Shown: one piece after another, positions 1 through 5,703 of the stretch | Layout: the number at the start of each line of letters is the position of its first letter | How positions within the stretch are numbered: position 1 is the stretch's first letter | Assembly (NCBI GenBank): GCA_036272735.1 | Contig: DATAYF010000382.1 | Span: 1-6,952 of the forward strand | Direction: 5' to 3' | DNA from: DATAYF01 sp036272735 | Lineage (GTDB): Bacteria; Chloroflexota; Ktedonobacteria; Ktedonobacterales; Ktedonobacteraceae | Length of the DNA stretch: 6,952 nt | The notes under the pieces: model-generated | Seen by the model: the letters and a program-made list of their open reading frames with translations, nothing else | Database searches by the model: none | Told to the model about the DNA's origin: nothing | Position numbers and translations under genes: made by a program

Positions 1-19
1 CCGTTATAAAAACAAGTAA

Positions 20-832
20 TTACATATTGCCACCAACGACCGTCACATTAACGGGTGCTGACTGCGTCTGTTGCCCGCTCTGGCTCTGGCCGACGACACG
101 CACGGTCGCATTCGTGTGATTGTTGAACATATTCACGCGAATCTTCCAATTGAGGGTCGCGTTACCATCGCCCCCAGTTGTTACCGTTTTGCCAAAATAG
201 ACGCCCGGAGATGCGTCATACGTCACCAGCAAACTGGCCTGTGCCTGCGACAAGCTCGATTTTACTACCACCTGCACAGTGCTATCATTGTTGACCACCT
301 GGGGCACACTGACAATGGTCAGCGTGAATGCGCCCACCGCCGACTGTGTAGGTGGCGCGGTTGGTTTGGATATAGGAGTCGGCGAAGGGGTTGGTATGGG
401 TGTAGGCGAGGGGGTCGGTATAGGTGTGGGGGTTGGGTGAGCGTGCCTGGTCGCCACAGGCGAAACAGCCACTGCAGCACCACCAGTATTGGGTCCAGGC
501 TTTGTAGGCGTCGAACCCGACCCAAAGATGCTGCTGGCAAAAGCAGTGAGCACGATACCAACCACCAGTATCAAAGCAATTGCCACACAGAGCACCTGGT
601 ACGCGGGATCGTGGCGTAGCAGGTAGGCAAACTTCGCCACAGGACGCGTGGGGATGGAATTCGGTGCATAGCGAATAAGCTGTTCAGGGCCAATATTTGC
701 TCTGCTCGCGGGCATGGCTGTCGTCGGCGCGTTTTCAGAAGGCGGTATTACATCCTCGTGGTGCGCGGGCAGAACCAGTTTGGCCTGAGGATCGTACGGT
801 TGCGGTCCAGGCCCAGAGTACTCATCATACAT
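20..832 (-). CDS. Single-pass membrane protein with Pro/Thr spacer and Ig-like extracellular domain
   Basis: A 270-residue protein of unknown function. Residues 1-76 are a Pro-rich, probably cytoplasmic tail. Residues 78-101 are one strongly hydrophobic membrane segment, preceded by Arg/His (R72, H73), so the C-terminus should lie outside the cell. Residues 133-163 are a low-complexity Pro/Thr/Ser spacer built on the octad PTPIPTPS. Residues 167-266 alternate short beta-strand-like stretches with Asn/Thr-rich turns, as in Ig-like or Big domains of surface proteins. The start at 832 was chosen because an excellent ribosome binding site (AAAGGAGGT) lies 9 bases upstream. The open frame continues back to 1102, but that extension would overlap the end of the preceding glycosyltransferase gene and looks non-coding. 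The gene lies 158 bp downstream of the glycosyltransferase on the same strand. Its role may be envelope sensing or adhesion, but this is inference; no catalytic motif is visible. Confidence 0.8.
   Translation of the reverse strand: MYDEYSGPGPQPYDPQAKLVLPAHHEDVIPPSENAPTTAMPASRANIGPEQLIRYAPNSIPTRPVAKFAYLLRHDPAYQVLCVAIALILVVGIVLTAFASSIFGSGSTPTKPGPNTGGAAVAVSPVATRHAHPTPTPIPTPSPTPIPTPSPTPISKPTAPPTQSAVGAFTLTIVSVPQVVNNDSTVQVVVKSSLSQAQASLLVTYDASPGVYFGKTVTTGGDGNATLNWKIRVNMFNNHTNATVRVVGQSQSGQQTQSAPVNVTVVGGNM
368..430 (-). repeat. 24-bp tandem repeat encoding PTPIPTPS octads
   Basis: Two full 24-bp units (407-430 and 383-406) and a partial third (368-382) encode the Pro/Thr spacer of the membrane protein. 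The units differ mostly at third codon positions, so the repeat is kept at protein level. Such spacers typically hold an outer domain away from the membrane. Units of this kind can gain or lose copies between strains. Confidence 0.8.
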
Positions 833-990
833 GGAAAATCGACCTCCTTTACACGTGCGCACAAAGCCTATACATTCATTTATGTATATTACTATATATT
901 GCCGTGAGCAGAAAAAAACGGTACCCGAAAGTCCTACACTCACAGGAAATAATGCCTGTAAAGATTGTAGAGCCGCTTTTGCTTCCCTCC
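833..990 (-). other. 158-bp intergenic region between glycosyltransferase and membrane protein genes
   Basis: This non-coding, AT-rich stretch probably carries a promoter for the downstream membrane protein. In the minus-strand RNA a 7-bp hairpin (one G-U pair) forms between 955-961 and 940-946 with an 8-nt loop. A 3-bp stem (919-927) followed by seven T (912-918) lies just beyond it and could be a very weak terminator. TATA-like sequence around 884-900 could be a -10 region, but no convincing -35 was found. None of these elements is strong enough to annotate separately. Confidence 0.4.
841..849 (-). promoter_or_regulatory. Ribosome binding site of the Pro/Thr-spacer membrane protein
   Basis: On the minus strand this reads AAAGGAGGT, nearly a full anti-16S match, 8-9 bases before the ATG at 832-830. 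It is what fixes the start codon against the longer open frame that reaches 1102. Confidence 0.85.
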
Positions 991-1920
991 TCACGCAAGG
1001 CCAGATGCTTGCAGATTGGACATAACCTCGTAGGGAGGCAGGTGTGCCAAATCGGGCGTATGCACAACATGAACCGCGCGACCGTACGGCCGCCAGATAC
1101 ATGGATCGCTGGGGCCAAAGAGCGCGAGCGTAGGTAGACCCAGCAGCGCGGCGAGATGTGTGATACCGGAATCATTGCCGACATAGCCACTGCAAGAGAG
1201 CAAGCGTTGAGCAAGCTCAACGAGAGGCTTGTCAACGAGCGTCGTCAGCGCTTCGGCACGCGGAGGTGCAGGTAGCAAACACGTAATGGTATCTAGCCGC
1301 TCGTGATCAGCAGGACCAGCCAGCAGCAGCACAGCATACCCACGTTGCCACACCATGGGTATCAGTTCCGCGAAATGCGCAGGCGACCAGCATTTGCGCG
1401 CCCCACCACTGCCGGGATGGATGACAAGGCAACGCGCAGCTTGTGATGTTGCAAGATCAGGTTCAATGGCAGCACGCAGGCGCAGAGCATAGCACGGCGC
1501 GGACAGCGTCGTGAGACCAAGCGAGCGCGCCAGGTACTCCACAATATGCACACGTTCACCCTCGGCCGGTCGTCCTGGTACAATTACCGTCTGCTTTACA
1601 CAGAAAAAGCGCAGCTTATGCGCAATGACCCCTTCGGGATCATGCAGCCAGGCCACTACTAGATCAGCATCGCGCAACACCCCGCCAAGCGCTTCATCCA
1701 ACCCGGAAGGCTGCGTGGTAAAGAGCGCGGCCCAACGCGGCTCGTCATAAGCGCACACAGCTTCGACCAGCCCCAACGCACGGGCCAGCGGCAAGACGGC
1801 GGCATTGCCAACCAGCGTAATGTGCAGGTCGGGAGCGTAGCGAGCGCGCAAGCTCTCGATCACTGGAAAGGTGAGCAACGTATCACCAATGGCAGCGGGA
1901 CGAATAATCACGATACGCAT
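991..1920 (-). CDS. Glycosyltransferase family 9 (heptosyltransferase-like)
   Basis: A complete 309-residue enzyme with the GT-B fold of the ADP-heptose:LPS heptosyltransferase family (GT9). The N-terminal Rossmann half opens with RPAAIGDTLLTFPV (residues 7-20; D13 is the position of the conserved acid in this family). The C-terminal nucleotide-sugar half has HPGSGGARKCWSP (168-180) and the family signature GNDSGITHLAALLGLP (248-263), followed by LFGPSDP and RPYG. It would transfer a sugar from an activated donor to an acceptor at the inner face of the membrane. Substrate cannot be read from sequence; in a bacterium without LPS a surface glycan or glycolipid is more likely than heptose on lipid A. 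The start ATG follows the stop of the upstream membrane-protein gene by 3 bp, indicating translational coupling. Its own Shine-Dalgarno (near GAGAAAGTGG) is weak. Slightly short for the family, with a short C-terminal tail. Confidence 0.9.
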   Translation of the reverse strand: MRIVIIRPAAIGDTLLTFPVIESLRARYAPDLHITLVGNAAVLPLARALGLVEAVCAYDEPRWAALFTTQPSGLDEALGGVLRDADLVVAWLHDPEGVIAHKLRFFCVKQTVIVPGRPAEGERVHIVEYLARSLGLTTLSAPCYALRLRAAIEPDLATSQAARCLVIHPGSGGARKCWSPAHFAELIPMVWQRGYAVLLLAGPADHERLDTITCLLPAPPRAEALTTLVDKPLVELAQRLLSCSGYVGNDSGITHLAALLGLPTLALFGPSDPCIWRPYGRAVHVVHTPDLAHLPPYEVMSNLQASGLA

Positions 1921-1923
1921 CGA

Positions 1924-2292
1924 TTACCACTTTCTCGCCAGGAAGAGGATCTCGACCACCACCGCCGCGCCCAGCATCACCACCCCCATTGCCAGGTTCC
2001 AGCTATGTAGCGCCTTGAGCAGCAAATTCAGCACAATTACCACTGAAAGCAACGTACTCTGCCGAATAGCCACGCGCACGGGCGGTCGGGCGCGTCCAGC
2101 GGCGAACACGCGGTGTCCCAGCAGATAGGCCACCGGCGCGAACGTGCTGATGAGCGCCACCAGCAGAATTAAAAAAAAGATCAGGAAGACCGCGATAGAG
2201 GTAGGGGCCAGCCAACGCGTGAATAGTAACAAACCACCCCAGGCGGCCAGAGCCACGACCAGCAGCGTGTACAGTGAGGCTCGATTGGTCAT
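1924..2292 (-). CDS. Small four-helix membrane protein, unknown function
   Basis: A 122-residue, very hydrophobic protein with four predicted membrane segments, at about residues 8-25, 31-58, 79-95 and 99-118. The loop 61-77 carries five Arg (R61, R67, R69, R73, R77) and should be cytoplasmic by the positive-inside rule, which places both ends inside the cell. No catalytic or binding motif is recognisable and I cannot assign a family. The ATG at 2292 has an AGGGG-type ribosome binding site that overlaps the end of the HerA-family gene; the gap between the genes is 7 bp, and 3 bp separates it from the glycosyltransferase downstream. The tight packing suggests it works with the glycosyltransferase, for example as a membrane anchor or carrier-lipid helper, but this is inference. 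Confidence 0.75.
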   Translation of the reverse strand: MTNRASLYTLLVVALAAWGGLLLFTRWLAPTSIAVFLIFFLILLVALISTFAPVAYLLGHRVFAAGRARPPVRVAIRQSTLLSVVIVLNLLLKALHSWNLAMGVVMLGAAVVVEILFLARKW

Positions 2293-2299
2293 TTTACCC

Positions 2300-4036
2300 C
2301 TACCTCAAAATGTTAAAGCTCTGATTGCCATTCAATGTAGAGTTGGCGCGGCGGCTACTCTCCTCGCTTGCCAGCGTAAAATGCTGCTGCCAGACATCGG
2401 GGGCATCTTTACTTTCACCACCATGCGGCGTAATGCGCTGACGCACGCGGCAAATGACGGGCGTATTCACAGCCGCCCCGGCAACGATCACCTGGCCCTT
2501 CGAGAGCGCTGGTAAATTATCCAACAGGTCGCGCCCGACGCCTTCGATAGCGGAGGCCACGCTCTTTTGGTCGATCTCGTTGACGATACGCATAATGCAC
2601 TGCGTCAGGCACTGGCTCAGCACGTCCGCATCGAGCTTACCGGGACGTTGGCTAATCAAGCCCATACCGATGCCGAACTTACGCCCTTCGGCCAGGATCT
2701 GCTTGAGAATAGCGGTCGAAACCACGTCAGCACCGCCAGGAGCGAAATGGTGCGCCTCTTCAACCAGCACAAACACAGGATGAGGCAGAAACTTTTCACC
2801 GCTACTGACCTGCCCGCGTTCGGTTTTCATACGGGCATCGTACAGGCGGCGCAGTAGCGTCGCCACGATCACCTGCTGGTCGCGCTCGTCGATCTCACTC
2901 AATTGCAGCACGGTACACTGTCCCGGCTCGAAAATTTCTTTCAGATCGAGGTGCTGGGTATCGTCGAACGTAAAGCTGTGTTCAAAGCGCTGCTCGATAC
3001 GCCAGGTCAGCGCGCGCACCGTGCTGGAATCGTCGGACCCGTCGTCCTCATCATCACCTTTCTGGTGCGCGACGTTTTTTATCGCCAGTTTGAGATCAGA
3101 GACGCCCCACAATTTTTCGCGGCTATCGTTCAATTTACGGAGAGCACGGCTCAATAAATATTGCTGCTTCTCCGTCATCTCTGGCAATAACTGGCGCATG
3201 TCGGCCATGTTCAGCGAAGACAGTCGTACCTTCACCTCTTCCGGCTTATACACGCGTACACTCGCGCTATAACCACGGTAACGACCCTCGCCGGGCGCGG
3301 AAAAACGTTCATCGTTGGCAATCTGTTCCAGCGTGCTATATTCGCCGTGGGGATCGACAATCAGCACGCAGGCCTTGTTGTGAGGCTGCATCAACTCCTC
3401 AATCAAGACGCTTGCCAGGTAGCTTTTACCGGCTCCTGTGCTGGCAATAATCGCCATGTGCGTACTAACCACGTCTTTCACGGATAGCACCACCGGCACG
3501 GCATCGGGCTGACGCGTGAGCAGCGACCCGATAGTCGCGGAACCAGGCTGCGCGGTGCGTTTGCGGCTCAACACCTCGGCCAGCATCACATGATCGGCCA
3601 GAAAGATCGGCTTGCCCGACTGGGGAGGAATCCAGGGATTGATAAACGAACTGGAAGCGGGGTCATGGTAGCCCATAATCGAAACGTGTAGCTCAAATAA
3701 TTCATTCGTCACCGAATCATACCCGACCATGGCCGCGACCTGCGCGGGCGGGATCTCCGGTTCCCCAAGAAAGGTATCGGGATACAATTGCAGAGGCACG
3801 CGCTTCATGATGCGACCAAGCACACGGCGTTGCAACACGCTGCCATCGGGCAACAGTGTGCGGTCGGGGTCCGCGAGTTCGTAGTAGACATACTCGCCAT
3901 TTTTCAACACCTGTGCATCGTCGCGGGAGACAAAGGTATATTGGTGATTGGTCTCGCCCGGTCCCTTGGTGATGCCCACAGGCTTATGCGCCACGCGGGC
4001 AACGTCGGGCTGAGCAACAATTTGCTGAGTGAACAT
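2300..4036 (-). CDS. HerA-family hexameric ATPase / DNA translocase with HAS-barrel domain
   Basis: A complete 578-residue ATPase of the HerA/FtsK superfamily (DUF87-type). Residues about 12-125 fit the N-terminal HAS-barrel. The RecA-like motor follows: Walker A ASTGAGKS (198-205, K204), the family motif VDPHGEY (227-233), Walker B with hydrophobic strand and acids VFVLVEEAHH (421-430, E426/E427), the sensor-like SQRPGKL (462-468), and an Arg-finger candidate R483 in IMRIVNEIDQ. In archaea and some bacteria, HerA hexamers translocate on double-stranded DNA and work with the NurA nuclease in end resection; other members serve defence or plasmid systems. Residues 327-339 form a very acidic, probably flexible insertion. 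The start is backed by AAGGAAGG with a 9-base spacing, overlapping the stop codon of the upstream HAS-barrel gene. No NurA gene is in the window. Family is certain; the biological role is inferred. Confidence 0.92.
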   Translation of the reverse strand: MFTQQIVAQPDVARVAHKPVGITKGPGETNHQYTFVSRDDAQVLKNGEYVYYELADPDRTLLPDGSVLQRRVLGRIMKRVPLQLYPDTFLGEPEIPPAQVAAMVGYDSVTNELFELHVSIMGYHDPASSSFINPWIPPQSGKPIFLADHVMLAEVLSRKRTAQPGSATIGSLLTRQPDAVPVVLSVKDVVSTHMAIIASTGAGKSYLASVLIEELMQPHNKACVLIVDPHGEYSTLEQIANDERFSAPGEGRYRGYSASVRVYKPEEVKVRLSSLNMADMRQLLPEMTEKQQYLLSRALRKLNDSREKLWGVSDLKLAIKNVAHQKGDDEDDGSDDSSTVRALTWRIEQRFEHSFTFDDTQHLDLKEIFEPGQCTVLQLSEIDERDQQVIVATLLRRLYDARMKTERGQVSSGEKFLPHPVFVLVEEAHHFAPGGADVVSTAILKQILAEGRKFGIGMGLISQRPGKLDADVLSQCLTQCIMRIVNEIDQKSVASAIEGVGRDLLDNLPALSKGQVIVAGAAVNTPVICRVRQRITPHGGESKDAPDVWQQHFTLASEESSRRANSTLNGNQSFNILR

Positions 4037-4045
4037 AATACAAAA

Positions 4046-4053
4046 CCTTCCTT
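4046..4053 (-). promoter_or_regulatory. Ribosome binding site of the HerA-family gene, overlapping the upstream stop codon
   Basis: The minus strand reads AAGGAAGG, 9 bases before the ATG at 4036-4034. Its first two bases belong to the TAA stop of the HAS-barrel gene (4054-4052), so ribosomes finishing the first gene lie on the start signal of the second. This implies coupled, matched expression of the two proteins. Confidence 0.75.
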
Positions 4054-4741
4054 ACCCTGCGGTTTCCACTTTGAGACGCCAGGCGAAGTTGCGCTTGACG
4101 ATAGAGAGCAGCGCGAGATTTTGAGGAAAGAGCCGCTCCAACTGATCGATGATATGCAGCGTGACCATGGGGAGTAAGCTGCCACGCTGCGCGGTGATCT
4201 GGGACAGGTAGCCCATGTGCAGGGACGGCTGCTCGTCAGCGTGATCGCTAAAAAAGTGGAACGCCTGCACCTCTGCATCGTTCAGCGTCGCAATCTCGCT
4301 ACCCAATTCCAGCGACCAGAGAGGCACACCCTGCTTGACGGCAGAGATAGCGGATGCAGGTTCATGCACGGGTGCCATCTCCATCGTCCCCAGCAACAGA
4401 ATATAAACCATGATGGCCTTTTCCGAAAGGTAGTCGGGCGAGAACACCTCGATCTGGGCCTCGTTGGAAAGACGCGGACCAAGCGAGCCATAGGTAGGAT
4501 TGAAGAGGATGGTATCATAAATAACGCCGATGGCACACGTCGTGGGCGCTTTCTGCCTGTTATGCATCTCTATCTGTGTTACCTCGGGATCATCGGTCGA
4601 GCCTGAACGCACCGCGACACGCACAAAGTTTCCAAAGGCGTAATCAGCGGGTGCAGGCTGATCATCGGCCTCGTGTGGCCCGTTAATCTGGCACACATAG
4701 TTGATATGCGAGTCTGATTTCACGATCTTGCCTATTATCAT
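4052..4741 (-). CDS. HAS-barrel-like partner protein of the HerA-family ATPase
   Basis: A 229-residue protein with no ATPase motif. The N-terminal half (residues 1-120) resembles the HAS-barrel found at the front of HerA: it opens with IIGKIVKSDSHINYVCQI, continues with FGNFVRV (36-42), AIGVIYDT (70-77) and ends with IMVYILLLGTMEM (110-122). This order of elements parallels residues 46-123 of the ATPase next door (NGEYVYYEL, VLGRIMKR, LHVSIMGY). The C-terminal part (130-225) looks mostly helical and is unassigned. It is first in the operon and ends 15 bp before the ATPase start. The likely role is a structural or regulatory subunit that docks on the ATPase ring. It lacks the length (about 330+) and the acidic motifs expected of NurA, so it is not an obvious nuclease. 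The ATG follows AAAGGA with 7-base spacing. The domain assignment is by eye. Confidence 0.83.
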   Translation of the reverse strand: MIIGKIVKSDSHINYVCQINGPHEADDQPAPADYAFGNFVRVAVRSGSTDDPEVTQIEMHNRQKAPTTCAIGVIYDTILFNPTYGSLGPRLSNEAQIEVFSPDYLSEKAIMVYILLLGTMEMAPVHEPASAISAVKQGVPLWSLELGSEIATLNDAEVQAFHFFSDHADEQPSLHMGYLSQITAQRGSLLPMVTLHIIDQLERLFPQNLALLSIVKRNFAWRLKVETAG

Positions 4742-4841
4742 TGTATAATCCTTTTACATGGGAGCAATACGAGCAAATCGTTCTATAGCAAAATTGCCAC
4801 TACTATATCACGTTTCTAGCGAGAAAGGTAGTTAAGATTTT
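4742..4841. promoter_or_regulatory. Divergent promoter region between the HerA operon and the GNAT gene
   Basis: A 100-bp AT-rich gap between two head-to-head genes, so it should hold promoters for both. A perfect TATAAT lies on the plus strand at 4744-4749 but has no good -35 at normal spacing. TATA-like hexamers also occur near 4782-4787 and 4803-4808. No pair can be called with confidence. The minus-strand ribosome binding site AAAGGA lies at 4749-4754. Confidence 0.45.
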
Positions 4842-5318
4842 ATGAAATTTGTCTTCACGCCGCTGAACACGGCAGACGCTACCAATGTAGCTCATTGGCG
4901 CTACCCCGAAGCATACGCTACTTATAACATGAGTGCCACGGATATGGAAGAGATACTCGACCCGCGTAGCCCCCACTATAGCGTGCGTAACGAGCAGGCG
5001 GAACTGGTTGGTTACTTCGGATATGGCACATCAGCCCTGATATGGGGGAGCGAGCAAGCTAGCCTGTATATCGAAGATCATGTCATCGCCGTTGGCTTAG
5101 GCATGAGGCCCGAACTGACAGGTCAAGGGTTGGGCCTGGCATTTGTGCAAGCCGGGCTTGACTTTGCGCGGCAGCAATTCGCGCCCAAGGCTTTTCGGCT
5201 CTACGTCTTTCCCTGGAACCAACGCGCCATCAAGGTGTACCAGAAAGCGGGCTTCCAGACAGTGGGCACACGCAAAGGGCAGGAGGGAGTTTTTTTGGAG
5301 ATGAGCATGCCCGCGTAG
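4842..5318 (+). CDS. GNAT family N-acetyltransferase
   Basis: A complete 158-residue acetyl-CoA-dependent acetyltransferase. Motif A spans about residues 83-105, with the acetyl-CoA pyrophosphate loop in GMRPELTGQGLG (87-98; the Q/R-x-x-G-x-G/A element is LTGQGLG). Motif B is LYVFPWNQRAIKVYQKAGF (120-138), with N126 and Y133 at the positions usual in this family, Y133 being the likely general acid. The layout is that of small RimJ/RimL-like or uncharacterised acetyltransferases; substrate cannot be inferred. The frame upstream is closed by a TAA at 4833-4835, so the ATG at 4842 is the earliest start. The nearest Shine-Dalgarno-like run, AAAGG at 4824-4828, is 13 bases away, suggesting modest translation. 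It is transcribed divergently from the HerA operon and is not tightly linked to sodA, which lies 385 bp downstream. No terminator is visible after it. Confidence 0.88.
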   Translation: MKFVFTPLNTADATNVAHWRYPEAYATYNMSATDMEEILDPRSPHYSVRNEQAELVGYFGYGTSALIWGSEQASLYIEDHVIAVGLGMRPELTGQGLGLAFVQAGLDFARQQFAPKAFRLYVFPWNQRAIKVYQKAGFQTVGTRKGQEGVFLEMSMPA

Positions 5319-5370
5319 CCGCTCTGGATGTGCTGGGGTCGAAAAAAATGCGCAAGGGCTTTTAGACTAT

Positions 5371-5400
5371 TTGGGGTTACACGATTTTTTGGGGTATACT
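5371..5400 (+). promoter_or_regulatory. Candidate promoter for sodA (TTGGGG-18-TATACT)
   Basis: TATACT at 5395-5400 matches five of six -10 positions. TTGGGG at 5371-5376, 18 bases upstream, matches the first half of the -35 consensus. The octamer TTTGGGGT occurs at 5370-5377 and again at 5388-5395, an 18-bp direct repeat that brackets the spacer and could be an operator. It is the best -10 in the gap between the GNAT gene and sodA. Confidence 0.4.
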
Positions 5401-5577
5401 AATGACAGATAGCGATGCGTACACGGGTCATTGCTTCAGCTTGACAACCGCCTTGCCCATCGCATACAACTAAAGACGTAAGTAATACGCACTTAAGACG
5501 CAACGTCCGCAAACGCTCGTGTCCCCAGGCATTCATCACGGGGTACGCCGTGTGACGATTGTCAGGAACAAGGGTTA

Positions 5578-5601
5578 TTGCTCACAATGTAGCAAGAGCA
5601 A
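5578..5601 (+). other. Alternative hairpins in the sodA leader
   Basis: TTGCTC at 5578-5583 can pair with GAGCAA at 5596-5601, or TTGCT at 5578-5582 can pair with AGCAA at 5591-5595. The two stems share the same left arm and so exclude each other. GAACA at 5566-5570 and TGTTC at 5612-5616 could close an outer stem. Short stems like these arise by chance, so the switch is only a possibility. Confidence 0.3.
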
Positions 5602-5631
5602 CGTGTTACGCTGTTCATTTGCATTCGAACG

Positions 5632-5652
5632 AAACGCGACAGCGCCGTTTTT
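5632..5652 (+). terminator. Weak terminator-like hairpin in the sodA leader
   Basis: AAACGCG pairs with CGCCGTTT around the tetraloop ACAG, with one bulged C, and the right arm runs into TTTTT (5648-5652). It sits 51 bases before the sodA ATG. It could end read-through from the GNAT gene or act as an attenuator; the short, bulged stem makes it weak at best. Confidence 0.25.
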
Positions 5653-5689
5653 GAATGGAAATAAGTAAACATAAACCATGTACAGTAGT

Positions 5690-5695
5690 AAGGAG
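5690..5695 (+). promoter_or_regulatory. Ribosome binding site of sodA
   Basis: AAGGAG lies 8 bases before the sodA ATG, an optimal spacing that fixes the start and predicts efficient translation. It also forms codons 5-6 of a tiny upstream open frame (5678-5698). Confidence 0.85.
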
Positions 5696-5703
5696 TAAGA
5701 TTC

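Larger units (their letters stand above)
5319..5703 (+). other. 385-bp non-coding leader upstream of sodA
   Basis: No gene is supported here. From left to right it holds a possible promoter (5371-5400), a second weak promoter candidate beginning with a perfect TTGACA at 5441-5446, a small hairpin CACGG/CCGTG around 5537-5552, two mutually exclusive hairpins at 5578-5601, a terminator-like hairpin at 5632-5652, a six-codon open frame at 5678-5698 and the sodA ribosome binding site at 5690-5695. If transcription begins near 5407, the sodA leader would be about 300 nt, long enough for RNA-level control. This is pattern reading only. Confidence 0.5.

Noticed and set aside
71..619. A 182-residue plus-strand open frame
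   Set aside because: It lies antisense within the membrane-protein gene, is rich in Arg/Cys as expected from the complement of a Pro/Thr repeat, and has no start signal.
833..1102. A 90-codon N-terminal extension of the Pro/Thr-spacer membrane protein
   Set aside because: It overlaps the end of the glycosyltransferase gene, its composition is unlike a protein, and the internal ATG at 832 has a near-perfect ribosome binding site.
2144..2515. A 123-residue plus-strand open frame spanning the membrane-protein and HerA-family genes
   Set aside because: It is antisense to two well-supported coding regions and shows no recognisable motif.
4217..4606. A 129-residue plus-strand open frame
   Set aside because: It is fully antisense to the HAS-barrel gene, with Arg/His-rich shadow composition.
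4052..4741. The possibility that the HAS-barrel gene is a NurA nuclease
   Set aside because: The protein is about 100 residues too short and lacks the conserved acidic metal-binding motifs; its N-terminus instead parallels that of the adjacent ATPase.
5402..5473. A 23-codon open frame in the sodA leader
   Set aside because: Its ATG lies immediately after the TATACT hexamer and would be upstream of the transcription start; it has no ribosome binding site.
5624..5631. TTCGAACG shared between the sodA leader and the loop of the sodA terminator (6361-6368)
   Set aside because: An 8-base, largely self-complementary match is expected by chance and neither context supports pairing.
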